In this document: positions 35,700 through 43,123 of the stretch, in pieces
Numbering within the stretch: the first letter of the stretch is position 1
Layout: each line of letters opens with the position of its first letter
Assembly: GCA_020634455.1 (NCBI GenBank)
Contig: JACKBQ010000001.1
Coordinates: 1,426,001 to 1,490,000 of the forward strand
Reading direction: 5' to 3'
DNA length: 64,000 nt
From: Ardenticatenaceae bacterium
GTDB lineage: Bacteria > Chloroflexota > Anaerolineae > Promineifilales > Promineifilaceae
Translations under genes and position numbers: made by a program
The notes under the pieces: generated by a model
What the model saw: the letters and a program-made list of their open reading frames with translations, nothing else
Databases searched by the model: none
What the model was told of the DNA's origin: nothing

Positions 35700-36086
35700 T
35701 TATTCTTCGGTAGATGGTTCGTCAGACGGCCGTTTCCCTCGATTTTTGAGCCGAGAAAGCAGCGTTGGTGAATCTGTGGGCTGATAATTTGCCAGCAGCA
35801 GCAAGAAGCTGGAGAGCACCCCCAGCCCCAAAACGATGTAAACGACGGTGAAGATTTTGCCAACGGCCGTTTGCGGCGAAAAATCCCCATACCCCACCGT
35901 CGTCAGCGTAATCACGCTAAAGTAAAACGCATCCAGCCAGCTCCACCCCTCCACTGCATGGTAAAACCAGGTGCCGGACAGCAAAATAATCACCACCGAC
36001 CAAAACAGCCCGCGAAACTCCGGCTCCTTCAGTCCATCCCGAATGCCCCGAACGAGGCGTAGTAGAAAAATAAACAGTGCTGGCAT
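35700..36086 (-). CDS. Two-TM potassium channel
   Basis: About 128 residues. Two transmembrane helices flank a pore helix and the K+ selectivity filter TVGYGDFSP, the standard Ion_trans_2 layout. The frame runs open to 36158, but residues upstream of ATG 36086 (QRTQRKKRKPSKISVFSVA...) are simply the translation of the CACAGAG repeat, so the shorter start is preferred even though no Shine-Dalgarno is seen. The cytoplasmic tail is acidic. The gene sits between the SDR and the APH-like kinase gene, on the same strand. Confidence 0.88.
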   Translation of the reverse strand: MPALFIFLLRLVRGIRDGLKEPEFRGLFWSVVIILLSGTWFYHAVEGWSWLDAFYFSVITLTTVGYGDFSPQTAVGKIFTVVYIVLGLGVLSSFLLLLANYQPTDSPTLLSRLKNRGKRPSDEPSTEE

Positions 36087-36095
36087 AATTTTTTT

Positions 36096-36160
36096 GGCCA
36101 CAGAGAACACAGAGATTTTAGAGGGTTTTCTCTTTTTCCTCTGTGTTCTCTGTGGCAAAT
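36096..36160. repeat. CACAGAGAACACAGAG palindromic element
   Basis: CCACAGAGAACACAGAG is followed, after a T/C-rich spacer, by CTCTGTGTTCTCTGTGG, a near-perfect 17-bp reverse complement. It lies between the APH-like kinase stop (36160) and the channel start (36086). It enters the channel reading frame. CTCTGTG units also occur at 61525-61571 in a non-inverted form. Confidence 0.9.
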
Positions 36161-37206
36161 TAACTTTCCATTACTTCAACGGCCGCTTTTGCCATCAGCG
36201 GAATCATCGGGCCAAACGCAGCAAAACGGCCGTCTTGCGTTTGCCCCCGTGCATACCTTATGTAAATCTGGGCGATGATCACCACCAGGCGAAACAGCCC
36301 CAACGTGTGATAAAAATTGATATTGTGGACGGAACGGCCGCTTTTCACCGCATACCGTTCTACCAATTCCCGCCGGGTCAAAAAGCCCAAATCGCCCGTG
36401 GGCATCATCGCCATTTGCTGGAAGTAGGGTGCGTCGGTCGGCTCAGTCCAGTAGCACAATAGCGCCCCCAAATCGGACAGCGGATCACCCAGCGTGCACA
36501 TGTCCCAATCAAAAATCGCCACCAGCCGCCCCGGATCATCCTCGGCCAGCATCACGTTGTCCAGCTTGTAATCGTTGTGCACCAGCGAAACATCTGACGA
36601 GGCGGGCAAATTGGCCTTCAACCACTGGTAAACCGCATCCATGTCTGGCAAATCGGCTTTTTTCGCCGCGTGCCAGCGCTTGTACCACCCATCCACCTGC
36701 CGCTCGATGAACCCGTCCGGCCTGCCCAAATCGCTCAGTCCCAGAGCGGCATAATCCACCGCGTGGAATTCGGCCAGGGCATCCACCATCGCCTCGCTCA
36801 TGCGGCGCGGGGCATCGGGCATGTCGGTAAACTGCGGCAGCAGCTTACGACGGACCACCACGCCCGTACGCCGCTCCATCACAAAAAAGTCGGCCCCGAT
36901 GAGTGCTGGATCGTCGCAGTACAAAAAGGCGCGCGGCGCGTAAGGCAGCGCCTGATGCAGCACGGAAAGCACTTTGTACTCCCGCGCCATGTCGTGGGCC
37001 GATTTGGCCACCGGTCCCAGCGGCGGGCGGCGCAAAACATACTCGTGGCTGCCGTAATCCAGCAGGTAGGTCAGATTGGCCGCCCCGCCGCCAAACTGCC
37101 GCACGGTCAACGGATTCTCGCTGCCCGGCAGCTGGCCGCGCAAATATTCCGCCAATCGCGCCTCGTCAAACTGCTCATCCGGTCGCACTTCAATCGTGTC
37201 TTTCAT
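36160..37206 (-). CDS. APH-type phosphotransferase (ACAD10/11- or LvaA-like kinase)
   Basis: A 348-residue aminoglycoside-phosphotransferase-fold kinase. Key motifs are ANLTYLLDYGSHEYVLRRPP (phosphate-binding region), VHNDYKLDNVMLAEDDP (catalytic loop) and IFDWDMCTLGDPLSDLG (metal-binding DFG-like). This group matches the kinase half of eukaryotic ACAD10/11 and bacterial LvaA, which phosphorylate 4-hydroxyacyl-CoA. The acyl-CoA dehydrogenase directly upstream supports that reading. The start at 37206 has AGGT 9 bases upstream. The role is inferred, not shown. Confidence 0.85.
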   Translation of the reverse strand: MKDTIEVRPDEQFDEARLAEYLRGQLPGSENPLTVRQFGGGAANLTYLLDYGSHEYVLRRPPLGPVAKSAHDMAREYKVLSVLHQALPYAPRAFLYCDDPALIGADFFVMERRTGVVVRRKLLPQFTDMPDAPRRMSEAMVDALAEFHAVDYAALGLSDLGRPDGFIERQVDGWYKRWHAAKKADLPDMDAVYQWLKANLPASSDVSLVHNDYKLDNVMLAEDDPGRLVAIFDWDMCTLGDPLSDLGALLCYWTEPTDAPYFQQMAMMPTGDLGFLTRRELVERYAVKSGRSVHNINFYHTLGLFRLVVIIAQIYIRYARGQTQDGRFAAFGPMIPLMAKAAVEVMES

Positions 37207-37221
37207 TATCTGTGACCTATC

Positions 37222-37250
37222 GTAGAGACGTTGCAATGCAACGTCTCTAC
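37222..37250. repeat. GTAGAGACG palindrome, copy 2
   Basis: An exact copy of the 29-bp palindrome at 14925-14953 (14-bp arms, one central A). Here it fills the 55-bp gap between the acyl-CoA dehydrogenase stop (37262) and the APH-like kinase start (37206). It can form a strong intercistronic hairpin. It has no target-site duplication that I can see. Confidence 0.92.
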
Positions 37251-37261
37251 AGCCAACAATT

Positions 37262-38452
37262 TTAGGAGGCATATTGGGCAAAAATCCGCCGCGCCACCGA
37301 CCATTTGTGTACCTCATCCGGGCCATCGTAGATGCGGGCGGCGCGCTCGTGGCGGAACCAGTAGGCCAGCGGCGTATCGTCAGTCATGCCCAGGCCGCCG
37401 TGCACCTGAATGGCGCGATCCAACACCTGTTGCAGCACGTTCGCCACATGGAATTTAATCAGCGAAATGTCGTCGCGAGCGGCATACTGCCCTTCTTCAT
37501 CAATACGCCTGGCGGTGGCCAGCACCATCAGGCGGGCAGCGTTAATCTCGGCGCGGCTTTCGGCCACCCAGTTTTGAATGGTTTGCTGGCCCGCCAACGG
37601 CCGTCCCGGAGCCACTTCTCTTTTTAGCGCATAGGTACACATCAACTCCAGCGCTCGCTCACAAATGCCAATCCAGCGCATGCAGTGGTGAATGCGCCCC
37701 GGCCCCAGTCGTTCCTGCGCGATGGCAAACCCTTCACCCTCTGCACCCAACACGTTGGTCAGCGGCACCTGAACATCTTCGTAGCGCACCTCGGCATGGC
37801 TGGCCCAGCCTTCACCCGCCTCGCCCATCACGGGAATGTTGCGCACTAGGGTAAAGCCCGGCGTATCTAACGGCACGATGATCTGGCTGGCACGGGCATG
37901 ACGGCTGGCTTCCGGGTTGGTAATCGCCATGACGACGGCAAACGCCGCGCCATCGGCCGAGCTGGTAAACCATTTGTGGCCGTCAATGATGTATGAGTCG
38001 CCCTCGCGAACGGCCGTTGTGCTCATCATCGTCGGGTTGGAGCCAGCATGTTCTGGTTCCGTCATCGAAAAGCAGCTGCGGATTTCGCCGCGCAGCAGCG
38101 GCATCAAATATTTTTCCTTCTGCTCCGGCGTGCCGTGGTCAATCAGAATTTCCATGTTGCCGGAATCGGGTGCCTGGCAGTTAAACACAAAATGACCAAT
38201 CGGCGTCTGGCCCAGCTCCTGGCTCATCAGACCATGCTCAAACAGGCTCAAGCCCATACCGCCATACTCTTTGGAAACCTGCGGCAGCCAGAGGCCCAAC
38301 TCCTTCACCATTTGCCGCTTCTGCTGCAAAACTGGCTCCATTGCGTTAAATCCCTTGGCCAGAAAATCACGCTCCAGGGGAATCAACTCTTCGCGCACAA
38401 ATGCACGCGCTTTAGCTAAATTTTTCTTAAGTTCAGGGGAGATGTCGAACAC
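37262..38452 (-). CDS. Acyl-CoA dehydrogenase (ACAD11/LvaC-like)
   Basis: A 396-residue acyl-CoA dehydrogenase. SCFSMTEPEHAGSNPTMM (FAD motif, with an EHAG variant of GAGS), IDGHKWFTSSADGAAFAVV, QVHGGLGMTDDTPLAYWFRHERAARIYDGPDEVHKWSVARRI. The terminal YDGPDEVH is the pattern of ACAD10/11 and related bacterial enzymes rather than the YEGT of MCAD. With the adjacent APH kinase it would form the two halves fused in eukaryotic ACAD10/11. The encoded role is likely dehydration/dephosphorylation or dehydrogenation of a branched or 4-hydroxyacyl-CoA, an inference. Confidence 0.88.
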   Translation of the reverse strand: MFDISPELKKNLAKARAFVREELIPLERDFLAKGFNAMEPVLQQKRQMVKELGLWLPQVSKEYGGMGLSLFEHGLMSQELGQTPIGHFVFNCQAPDSGNMEILIDHGTPEQKEKYLMPLLRGEIRSCFSMTEPEHAGSNPTMMSTTAVREGDSYIIDGHKWFTSSADGAAFAVVMAITNPEASRHARASQIIVPLDTPGFTLVRNIPVMGEAGEGWASHAEVRYEDVQVPLTNVLGAEGEGFAIAQERLGPGRIHHCMRWIGICERALELMCTYALKREVAPGRPLAGQQTIQNWVAESRAEINAARLMVLATARRIDEEGQYAARDDISLIKFHVANVLQQVLDRAIQVHGGLGMTDDTPLAYWFRHERAARIYDGPDEVHKWSVARRIFAQYAS

Positions 38453-38470
38453 CTTGTTGCTCCTGTTGTG

Positions 38471-38556
38471 CGGTGAACGGTCATCGGTAATCGGTGAACG
38501 GTTATCGGTAAACGGATAACCGATTACGGACCACGGATTACCGATTACCCAATTAC
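38471..38556. repeat. CGGTAATCGGT palindromic element, copy 2
   Basis: CGGTGAACGGTCATCGG, TAATCGGTGAACGG and TTATCGGTAAACGG are followed by ATAACCGATTACGG, ACCACGGATTACCG and ATTACCC. The TAA stop of the SDR gene (38545-38547) falls inside its right end. It lies between the SDR and acyl-CoA dehydrogenase genes. Confidence 0.85.
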
Positions 38557-39327
38557 ATTGCCAATAAACTGCCCGCCATCAATCAACATCGTTGCGCCGG
38601 TGGTGAAGCTGGACGCGCCAGAGGCGAGGTAGAGGGCCATGCCGGTCAGCTCTTCCGGCTCGGCCATGCGGCCCTGGGGAATTTGCTTCATGACGGCCTC
38701 GTTGATTTGCGGATTGCTCCAGATGGCGGCGCTAAATTTCGTTTTGATGAAGCCGGGGGCGATAGCGTTGACCTGGATATTGTCGGCCGCCAATTCTGCC
38801 GCCAGCACTTCTGTGAGCATGAGAACGGCCGCTTTGCTCACGCAGTACACCCCCATGCCCGGCTGCGGGGCCAACCCCGCAATCGAGGCAATGTTGATGA
38901 TTTTGCCGCCGCCTCGCGCCTTCATGCTGGGCACGCACCCTTTGGCCACGCGAAAATAACCCTTGACGTTCACGTCCAGAATTTTGTCCCAATGGCTCTC
39001 GTCGGCGGTCATCACCGGGCCAAAGTGGGGATTGGTGGCCGCGTTGTTGACGGCAATGTCAATGCCACCGTACGCTTCGGTTGCTTTGGCCACCAGTTCA
39101 TTCACGGCGTCGTCATCGCCCGTGTGGGCGGCGATAGGCAGCGCCTCGCCGCCGTTGGCCCTAATGATTTCGGCCACCTCGTCCAGCGACTCCTGCTTGC
39201 GGCTGGCTAATACCACTTTCGCCCCGGCAGCAGCATACGCTTCGGCAATGGCTTGCCCAATGCCGCGTGAGGCGCCAGTGATCAGCGCTACTTTTCCGGT
39301 AAGATCAAAATCTGGCTGCTTGCTCAT
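38545..39327 (-). CDS. SDR-family oxidoreductase (LvaD/3-oxoacyl reductase-like)
   Basis: A 260-residue classical [24 protein letters not shown] holds the NAD(P) motif, [12 protein letters not shown] follows, the catalytic Ser is in [10 protein letters not shown] and the Tyr/Lys are in YCVSKAAVL. The C-terminus [10 protein letters not shown] is typical. ATG 39327 is chosen because GAGAGG precedes it; a longer frame to 39366 is unsupported. As first gene of the SDR-ACAD-APH trio it fits the 4-keto to 4-hydroxy step of an lva-like path. The last codons overlap a palindrome. Confidence 0.88.
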   Translation of the reverse strand: MSKQPDFDLTGKVALITGASRGIGQAIAEAYAAAGAKVVLASRKQESLDEVAEIIRANGGEALPIAAHTGDDDAVNELVAKATEAYGGIDIAVNNAATNPHFGPVMTADESHWDKILDVNVKGYFRVAKGCVPSMKARGGGKIINIASIAGLAPQPGMGVYCVSKAAVLMLTEVLAAELAADNIQVNAIAPGFIKTKFSAAIWSNPQINEAVMKQIPQGRMAEPEELTGMALYLASGASSFTTGATMLIDGGQFIGNVIG

Positions 39328-39477
39328 GTTGCCTCTCATTTTGTGATTGATTGTGGAATGTGCCAAACTATAAACGGCAGGCGGGTTTTGTGCAAAGGCA
39401 GCGGGGGAGCTAATTTGTGAGGAGGGTGAAGCGGGACCTGCCAGCCACTTTCCAATGGCTGGCAGGTATCAAGGAGA

Positions 39478-39828
39478 TTATGGAGATAAACGATGCTCCA
39501 AATGGGCAAAGAACCAGTTTGCCACCGTGCGCGATACCCCCTTGCGCGCACCGAACATCAGTTTTTGCCCCACGGCATTCAGGGGATAAATTTCAATGGC
39601 AACGGCCGTTCCCCCAGCCGCGCCAGAAATTGAAACGTTCATATGGGTGCGATCCCCCAGCACCTTGCCTAAAATTGTTTTATGAAACTCGGCCTCAATC
39701 GTGCCAGCAGTGGCATCTTGCTTCAATATTTTCCCTTCCAGCCCGCCAACCGCCCCCAGCGCCGCCTGAAAAATCGCCTCTGAACTGGCATCATACTGTT
39801 TTTCATCTTGAATCGTAAAGCTAGACAT
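39478..39828 (-). CDS. Small conserved-looking protein, unknown
   Basis: A 116-residue soluble protein with AAGGGAAAG before ATG 39828. It begins FTIQDEKQYDASSEAIFQAA and continues with beta-strand-like segments (HMNVSISGAAGGTAVAIEI) and a C-terminal helix (GVSRTVANWFFAHLEHRL). The size and pattern might suit a SRPBCC/START-like fold, but I do not recognise it. It starts 13 bp after the PfkB stop, so it is the last gene of the PTS operon. The 151-bp gap to the SDR gene shows a pair of CAGCCAC/GTGGCTG-like units only. Confidence 0.6.
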   Translation of the reverse strand: MSSFTIQDEKQYDASSEAIFQAALGAVGGLEGKILKQDATAGTIEAEFHKTILGKVLGDRTHMNVSISGAAGGTAVAIEIYPLNAVGQKLMFGARKGVSRTVANWFFAHLEHRLSP

Positions 39829-39841
39829 TGTGACTTTCCCT

Positions 39842-40774
39842 TCAACTGAATTGTTTGATTTTGACCTGGGCCAGCAGGGTTTGCACCAGTTCGCGGGAGC
39901 CAACGGCCGTTCCCGGTAAACTCGCCGTCGCCGCCCCACAGGCAATCCCCCACTGCAACGCTTCCGGCACGGGCAGCCCCCGGCTGAGCCCGTACACCAG
40001 CCCGCCTACCATCGAATCCCCCGCCCCGATGGGATTGCGCTCTTCAATCAGGGGCGATTCTGCCAGCCAGGCCAGCTGCCCATCGCTGTAAATGGCCCCC
40101 GCCTTGCCCAGCGAAATCACCACATTTTGCGGCCCCAGCGCTTGAATCTGGCGAACGGCCGCAACCGCATCTTCTGGCTTCTCGATTGGCAGGCCGCTGA
40201 GGCTGCTGGCTTCTGTGTCATTGGGCTTGATGAGGAACGGCCGTTCCCCACACCCTTCAATCAGCGCCGCCCCACTCGTATCCAAAATCACTTGCCCGCC
40301 CCCAGATTGAATCAACGCCACCATTTTGGCATAAATGTTGTTTGGCACACCGGGTGGCAAACTGCCTGCCAGCACCCACCAGTCGCCGGGCTGCACAAGT
40401 TGCTCAATCTGCGCCAGCAGCTCTCGCTGGTCCATTTCAGAAATGGTCGGCCCCGATTCGTTCACCTTCAGGTAACGATCATGCTGCTCAGTGACGATGC
40501 TCACGTTCGAGCGGGTTTCGCCCTCGATCCAGGTAAACGCAGTTTCGATATCCAGCTCTACCAGCATTTCCGCCAGCAGTTGGCCCGCTTTGCCCCCGGC
40601 AAAGCCCAGCGCCACACTCTTGGCCCCCAACGAAGCCAACAGGCGCGACACGTTAAACCCTTTGCCGCCGCAATCTACCCGCGCCTCGCTGGCCCGCAGC
40701 ACGGTGTCAAAGGCAAATTCGTTTATCGTTAGTTCCCGGTCTACCGCCGGGTTGAGCGTTACTGTGTAAATCAT
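39842..40774 (-). CDS. PfkB-family hexose-phosphate kinase (1-phosphofructokinase/tagatose-6-P kinase type)
   Basis: A 310-residue sugar kinase. TVTLNPAVDRELTI opens it, CGGKGFNVSRLLASLG is PfkB signature 1, and NPIGAGDSMVGGLVYGL holds the catalytic Asp and anion-hole of signature 2. These match FruK/LacC enzymes, which phosphorylate fructose-1-phosphate or tagatose-6-phosphate to the bisphosphate. In the PTS operon it would act after the dehydrogenase. Which ketose phosphate it uses cannot be told from sequence alone. Confidence 0.9.
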   Translation of the reverse strand: MIYTVTLNPAVDRELTINEFAFDTVLRASEARVDCGGKGFNVSRLLASLGAKSVALGFAGGKAGQLLAEMLVELDIETAFTWIEGETRSNVSIVTEQHDRYLKVNESGPTISEMDQRELLAQIEQLVQPGDWWVLAGSLPPGVPNNIYAKMVALIQSGGGQVILDTSGAALIEGCGERPFLIKPNDTEASSLSGLPIEKPEDAVAAVRQIQALGPQNVVISLGKAGAIYSDGQLAWLAESPLIEERNPIGAGDSMVGGLVYGLSRGLPVPEALQWGIACGAATASLPGTAVGSRELVQTLLAQVKIKQFS

Positions 40775-40787
40775 CTACTTTCCTGTA

Positions 40788-40843
40788 AACCTCCCGGAGG
40801 TTCTGCGCAAAGTGCGCCCAGTCCCTAAAACCTCCGGGAGGTT
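40788..40843. repeat. Paired AACCTCC/GGAGGTT palindromes, copy 2
   Basis: AACCTCCCGGAGGTT (40788-40802) and AACCTCCGGGAGGTT (40829-40843) lie 41 bp apart start to start, exactly as in copy 1. The spacer contains TGCGCAAAGTGCGC, itself a small hairpin. It lies between the membrane protein stop (40854) and the PfkB start (40774). Confidence 0.9.
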
Positions 40844-40853
40844 AGGACTCACC

Positions 40854-41249
40854 CTATTTTGTTGGTTTCTTGTTAATATCCGATTGCGCCAGCCACCAAC
40901 CGCCAGCCGCGCCCAGCGCCGTGGTGAACACGGCCACCAGCCATTTGCCGCCTATGTCGTAGACGTAATGGCGCACTTCCAGCAGGGCCAGAATCAGGAC
41001 AAATTTGATGAAGGTGGTCACGGCCGTTTTCCCCCACGCGCTCAAAGTGGGTCTATCTTTTTTAAGCAAGGTGGGAATGGTGAAAACGGCCGTTGCCAAC
41101 AATGCCAGCGCCATCGCCAGCACAAAGTTTGGCTCCCGCAGCGGGCGGAAGAAGAGGCCAAAGTACAGCCCCAAACCACCGCCCACCAGCAAATATTGCC
41201 GCAGCAGCGCCGCGCGACTTTGCGGTTTGGCCCGTGGCTTATCAGGCAT
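40854..41249 (-). CDS. Small membrane protein, unknown
   Basis: A 131-residue protein with a basic N-terminus and about four hydrophobic helices (YLLVGGGLGLYFGLFF, NFVLAMALALLATAVFTI, FIKFVLILALLEVRHYVY, WLVAVFTTALGAAGGWWLA). The pattern could be an integral membrane accessory protein. Its start overlaps the dehydrogenase stop by 8 bp, so it is translated with it. No family recognised. Confidence 0.7.
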   Translation of the reverse strand: MPDKPRAKPQSRAALLRQYLLVGGGLGLYFGLFFRPLREPNFVLAMALALLATAVFTIPTLLKKDRPTLSAWGKTAVTTFIKFVLILALLEVRHYVYDIGGKWLVAVFTTALGAAGGWWLAQSDINKKPTK

Positions 41250-43002
41250 TTTCCAGCTGCTCCGTCTGCCAGAACGCTTCTACCAAGGCAGCTTCGGCCG
41301 CAGCTGTCCACACGTCACCCTCGCCCAGCTTGTCCGCCACGGTGGGATATTGCGCTTTCAGCTCTGCCAGGCTCAGCAGCGGCAGGCCGCTAATCTGCGG
41401 GAAGATCACCACCTTGCCCGGATAGCGCCCTTCCATCATCGCCTCCACGCCGTCGCGGGCCGCTTCCATGCCGCCCACGGCCGCCACGGAGCGATTGGGC
41501 GACAAATCACCCGCCACCGTTTTGGCAATCACCGTCGCCTGGTCGGCCAGTGCCGAGCCAGAGGTGCCGGTGAATTGGGCATTGTGCAGATAAACCGCGC
41601 TCATGTCCAGTGGAGCCATCGTGCCGTTGGGCACCCCGGCAAACAGCACCAGCATCCCGTCGGGAGCCAGGTAGGTGCCCGCTTCGGCCATCAGCGGACC
41701 AACCGGCACACAGACCACCACGTCGTCCGCCCCGATCTGGTCGGTAGCATTGCGCACAAAGTCATGCAGCGACTCTTTTTCGGTGGCTGGATTAAAAGTG
41801 ACCAACTGCTTGCCGTTGGCTTTGGCCAGCGGGGCAAACAGTTCTTCCAGCGCGTTCAGGCGCATCGCGTTCACCTCGGTAGCAATGACCAGTTTCGGGC
41901 CATTTTTCAGCTCGATGGCGCGCTGCACGTGCATTTGCCCCATCGGCCCACCTGCTCCGACGAAAACGGCCGCTCCGCTCGGCAACAAATCACACCGATT
42001 CCGTGCTTCGCCATAAGAGGCGGCAATGTCTGGGCCACGGTTGCCCACGTACGCCGTGTAATGGTAATGAATGCGCCCCACGTCAATCTGCGCCAATCCG
42101 TCCAGCGGGGCATCCCCCACCAGGTTAAACGTGCCGCGAAACGCCGTCAGTTTGGCCGCTTCGCTCAATCGTTCGGCGCTGCGCGGTGCCAGCATGATGA
42201 TGTCGTCAAACCCTTGATCGTCAGTCAGTTCAGCTTTGAGCGCGGGGAAGTCGAACGGCCGTAATCCATCCCGCACAAACATCTCCACATTCGGCCCCAC
42301 TTTTTGCCGGATGAGCGCCTGTACGCTCTCCGATACATCGCTCAAAACCACCAGCGAAGGCTCTAGTTCGCCCGAAAAAGTGTACGCCGTGGCGTCGTCT
42401 GGCTGGCCCAGCACCCACAGGCGACCGCCCGCTTTGGGCTGCAAGCGGCGGCGCTGCGTGTAGGAAGCCTCGACGCAGGCCCACGGCTCGGTCAGGGCGG
42501 TCTCGGCATAGCCCAGATCGTCCGTCAACGGCAGCACGTACGCGCCGTCGTCGGCATCCAGCACTTCTGGGCCGATGAGGTGGTATTGGGTGAGCCCGCC
42601 GGGAATGGTGTAGCCGTACGCTGTGGAACGGCCGTCCTGGTAAATGTCTGGCTGGATGGCCAAACGCTGCCCCAGCTGGTACTGATCCTGCAACGCCTTA
42701 CCCACTTTGATGATGGTTAAGGCTGCTTCATGCCCCAGCCGGGTCGGTTCTTCTGCCAAATTGCGATTGTACAGTTTGGGATGCGACCCACCTTGCTTGA
42801 TCAGCTTCACGTCAGAAAAGCACATACCCACGCTGTCTACGCGAACTAATAGCTGGTTGTCGCCCGGTTCCGGGATGGGAAACGCTTCGGGCTGCCCATC
42901 GCGGCCAATATTTTCAATCCCTGCCCCATACATATTCCACGACCAGGTTTGAGCAGGCAGGGGTGCCTGACCTGTGCGGTACAGTTCATACTTTTTTGTC
43001 AT
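41242..43002 (-). CDS. MDR-superfamily dehydrogenase, sorbose-1-phosphate reductase-like
   Basis: A 586-residue medium-chain dehydrogenase, far longer than the usual 350-410. The N-terminal catalytic domain has VGMCFSDVKLIKQGGSHPK and TRLGHEAALTIIKVG, as in SorE-like L-sorbose-1-phosphate reductases, with TEPWACVEASYTQRR after it. The Rossmann motif AAVFVGAGGPMGQMHVQRA is unusually late (about residue 345), after an inserted region of about 130 residues. In the PTS operon it most likely oxidises or reduces a polyol/ketose phosphate. The four structural-zinc cysteines are absent. Confidence 0.82.
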   Translation of the reverse strand: MTKKYELYRTGQAPLPAQTWSWNMYGAGIENIGRDGQPEAFPIPEPGDNQLLVRVDSVGMCFSDVKLIKQGGSHPKLYNRNLAEEPTRLGHEAALTIIKVGKALQDQYQLGQRLAIQPDIYQDGRSTAYGYTIPGGLTQYHLIGPEVLDADDGAYVLPLTDDLGYAETALTEPWACVEASYTQRRRLQPKAGGRLWVLGQPDDATAYTFSGELEPSLVVLSDVSESVQALIRQKVGPNVEMFVRDGLRPFDFPALKAELTDDQGFDDIIMLAPRSAERLSEAAKLTAFRGTFNLVGDAPLDGLAQIDVGRIHYHYTAYVGNRGPDIAASYGEARNRCDLLPSGAAVFVGAGGPMGQMHVQRAIELKNGPKLVIATEVNAMRLNALEELFAPLAKANGKQLVTFNPATEKESLHDFVRNATDQIGADDVVVCVPVGPLMAEAGTYLAPDGMLVLFAGVPNGTMAPLDMSAVYLHNAQFTGTSGSALADQATVIAKTVAGDLSPNRSVAAVGGMEAARDGVEAMMEGRYPGKVVIFPQISGLPLLSLAELKAQYPTVADKLGEGDVWTAAAEAALVEAFWQTEQLENA

Positions 43003-43029
43003 TTTGTCACTCGTTTTGAAAGATCGGAA

Positions 43030-43094
43030 AGATTTTTATCAACAGATTTCACAGATTAACCAGATAAAATCTTACTAATCTGCGAAATCTTTGA
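43030..43094. repeat. ACAGATT palindromic element, copy 2
   Basis: TTTTTATCAACAGATTTCACAG and ATTAACCAGAT are followed by TAATCTGCGAAATC. The arms CAGATTT.../...CTGCGAAATCT form an imperfect hairpin. It lies between the HPr-EI stop (43124) and the dehydrogenase start (43002). The CTGCGAAATCTTTG arm recurs at 57604-57667. Confidence 0.8.
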
Positions 43095-43123
43095 TCATTT
43101 TCTTGCTTATATGCCCAAACTAC

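Noticed and set aside
36087..36158. The longer potassium channel frame as the main start
   Set aside because: The extra N-terminus is the translation of a palindromic repeat. I kept ATG 36086 as the start and list the longer version only as a finding.
41005..42264. A 419-codon plus-strand open frame
   Set aside because: It lies wholly antisense to the MDR dehydrogenase and its neighbour, whose motifs are clear. It has no family pattern, is rich in His and Arg, and is a shadow of GC-rich third-codon bias.
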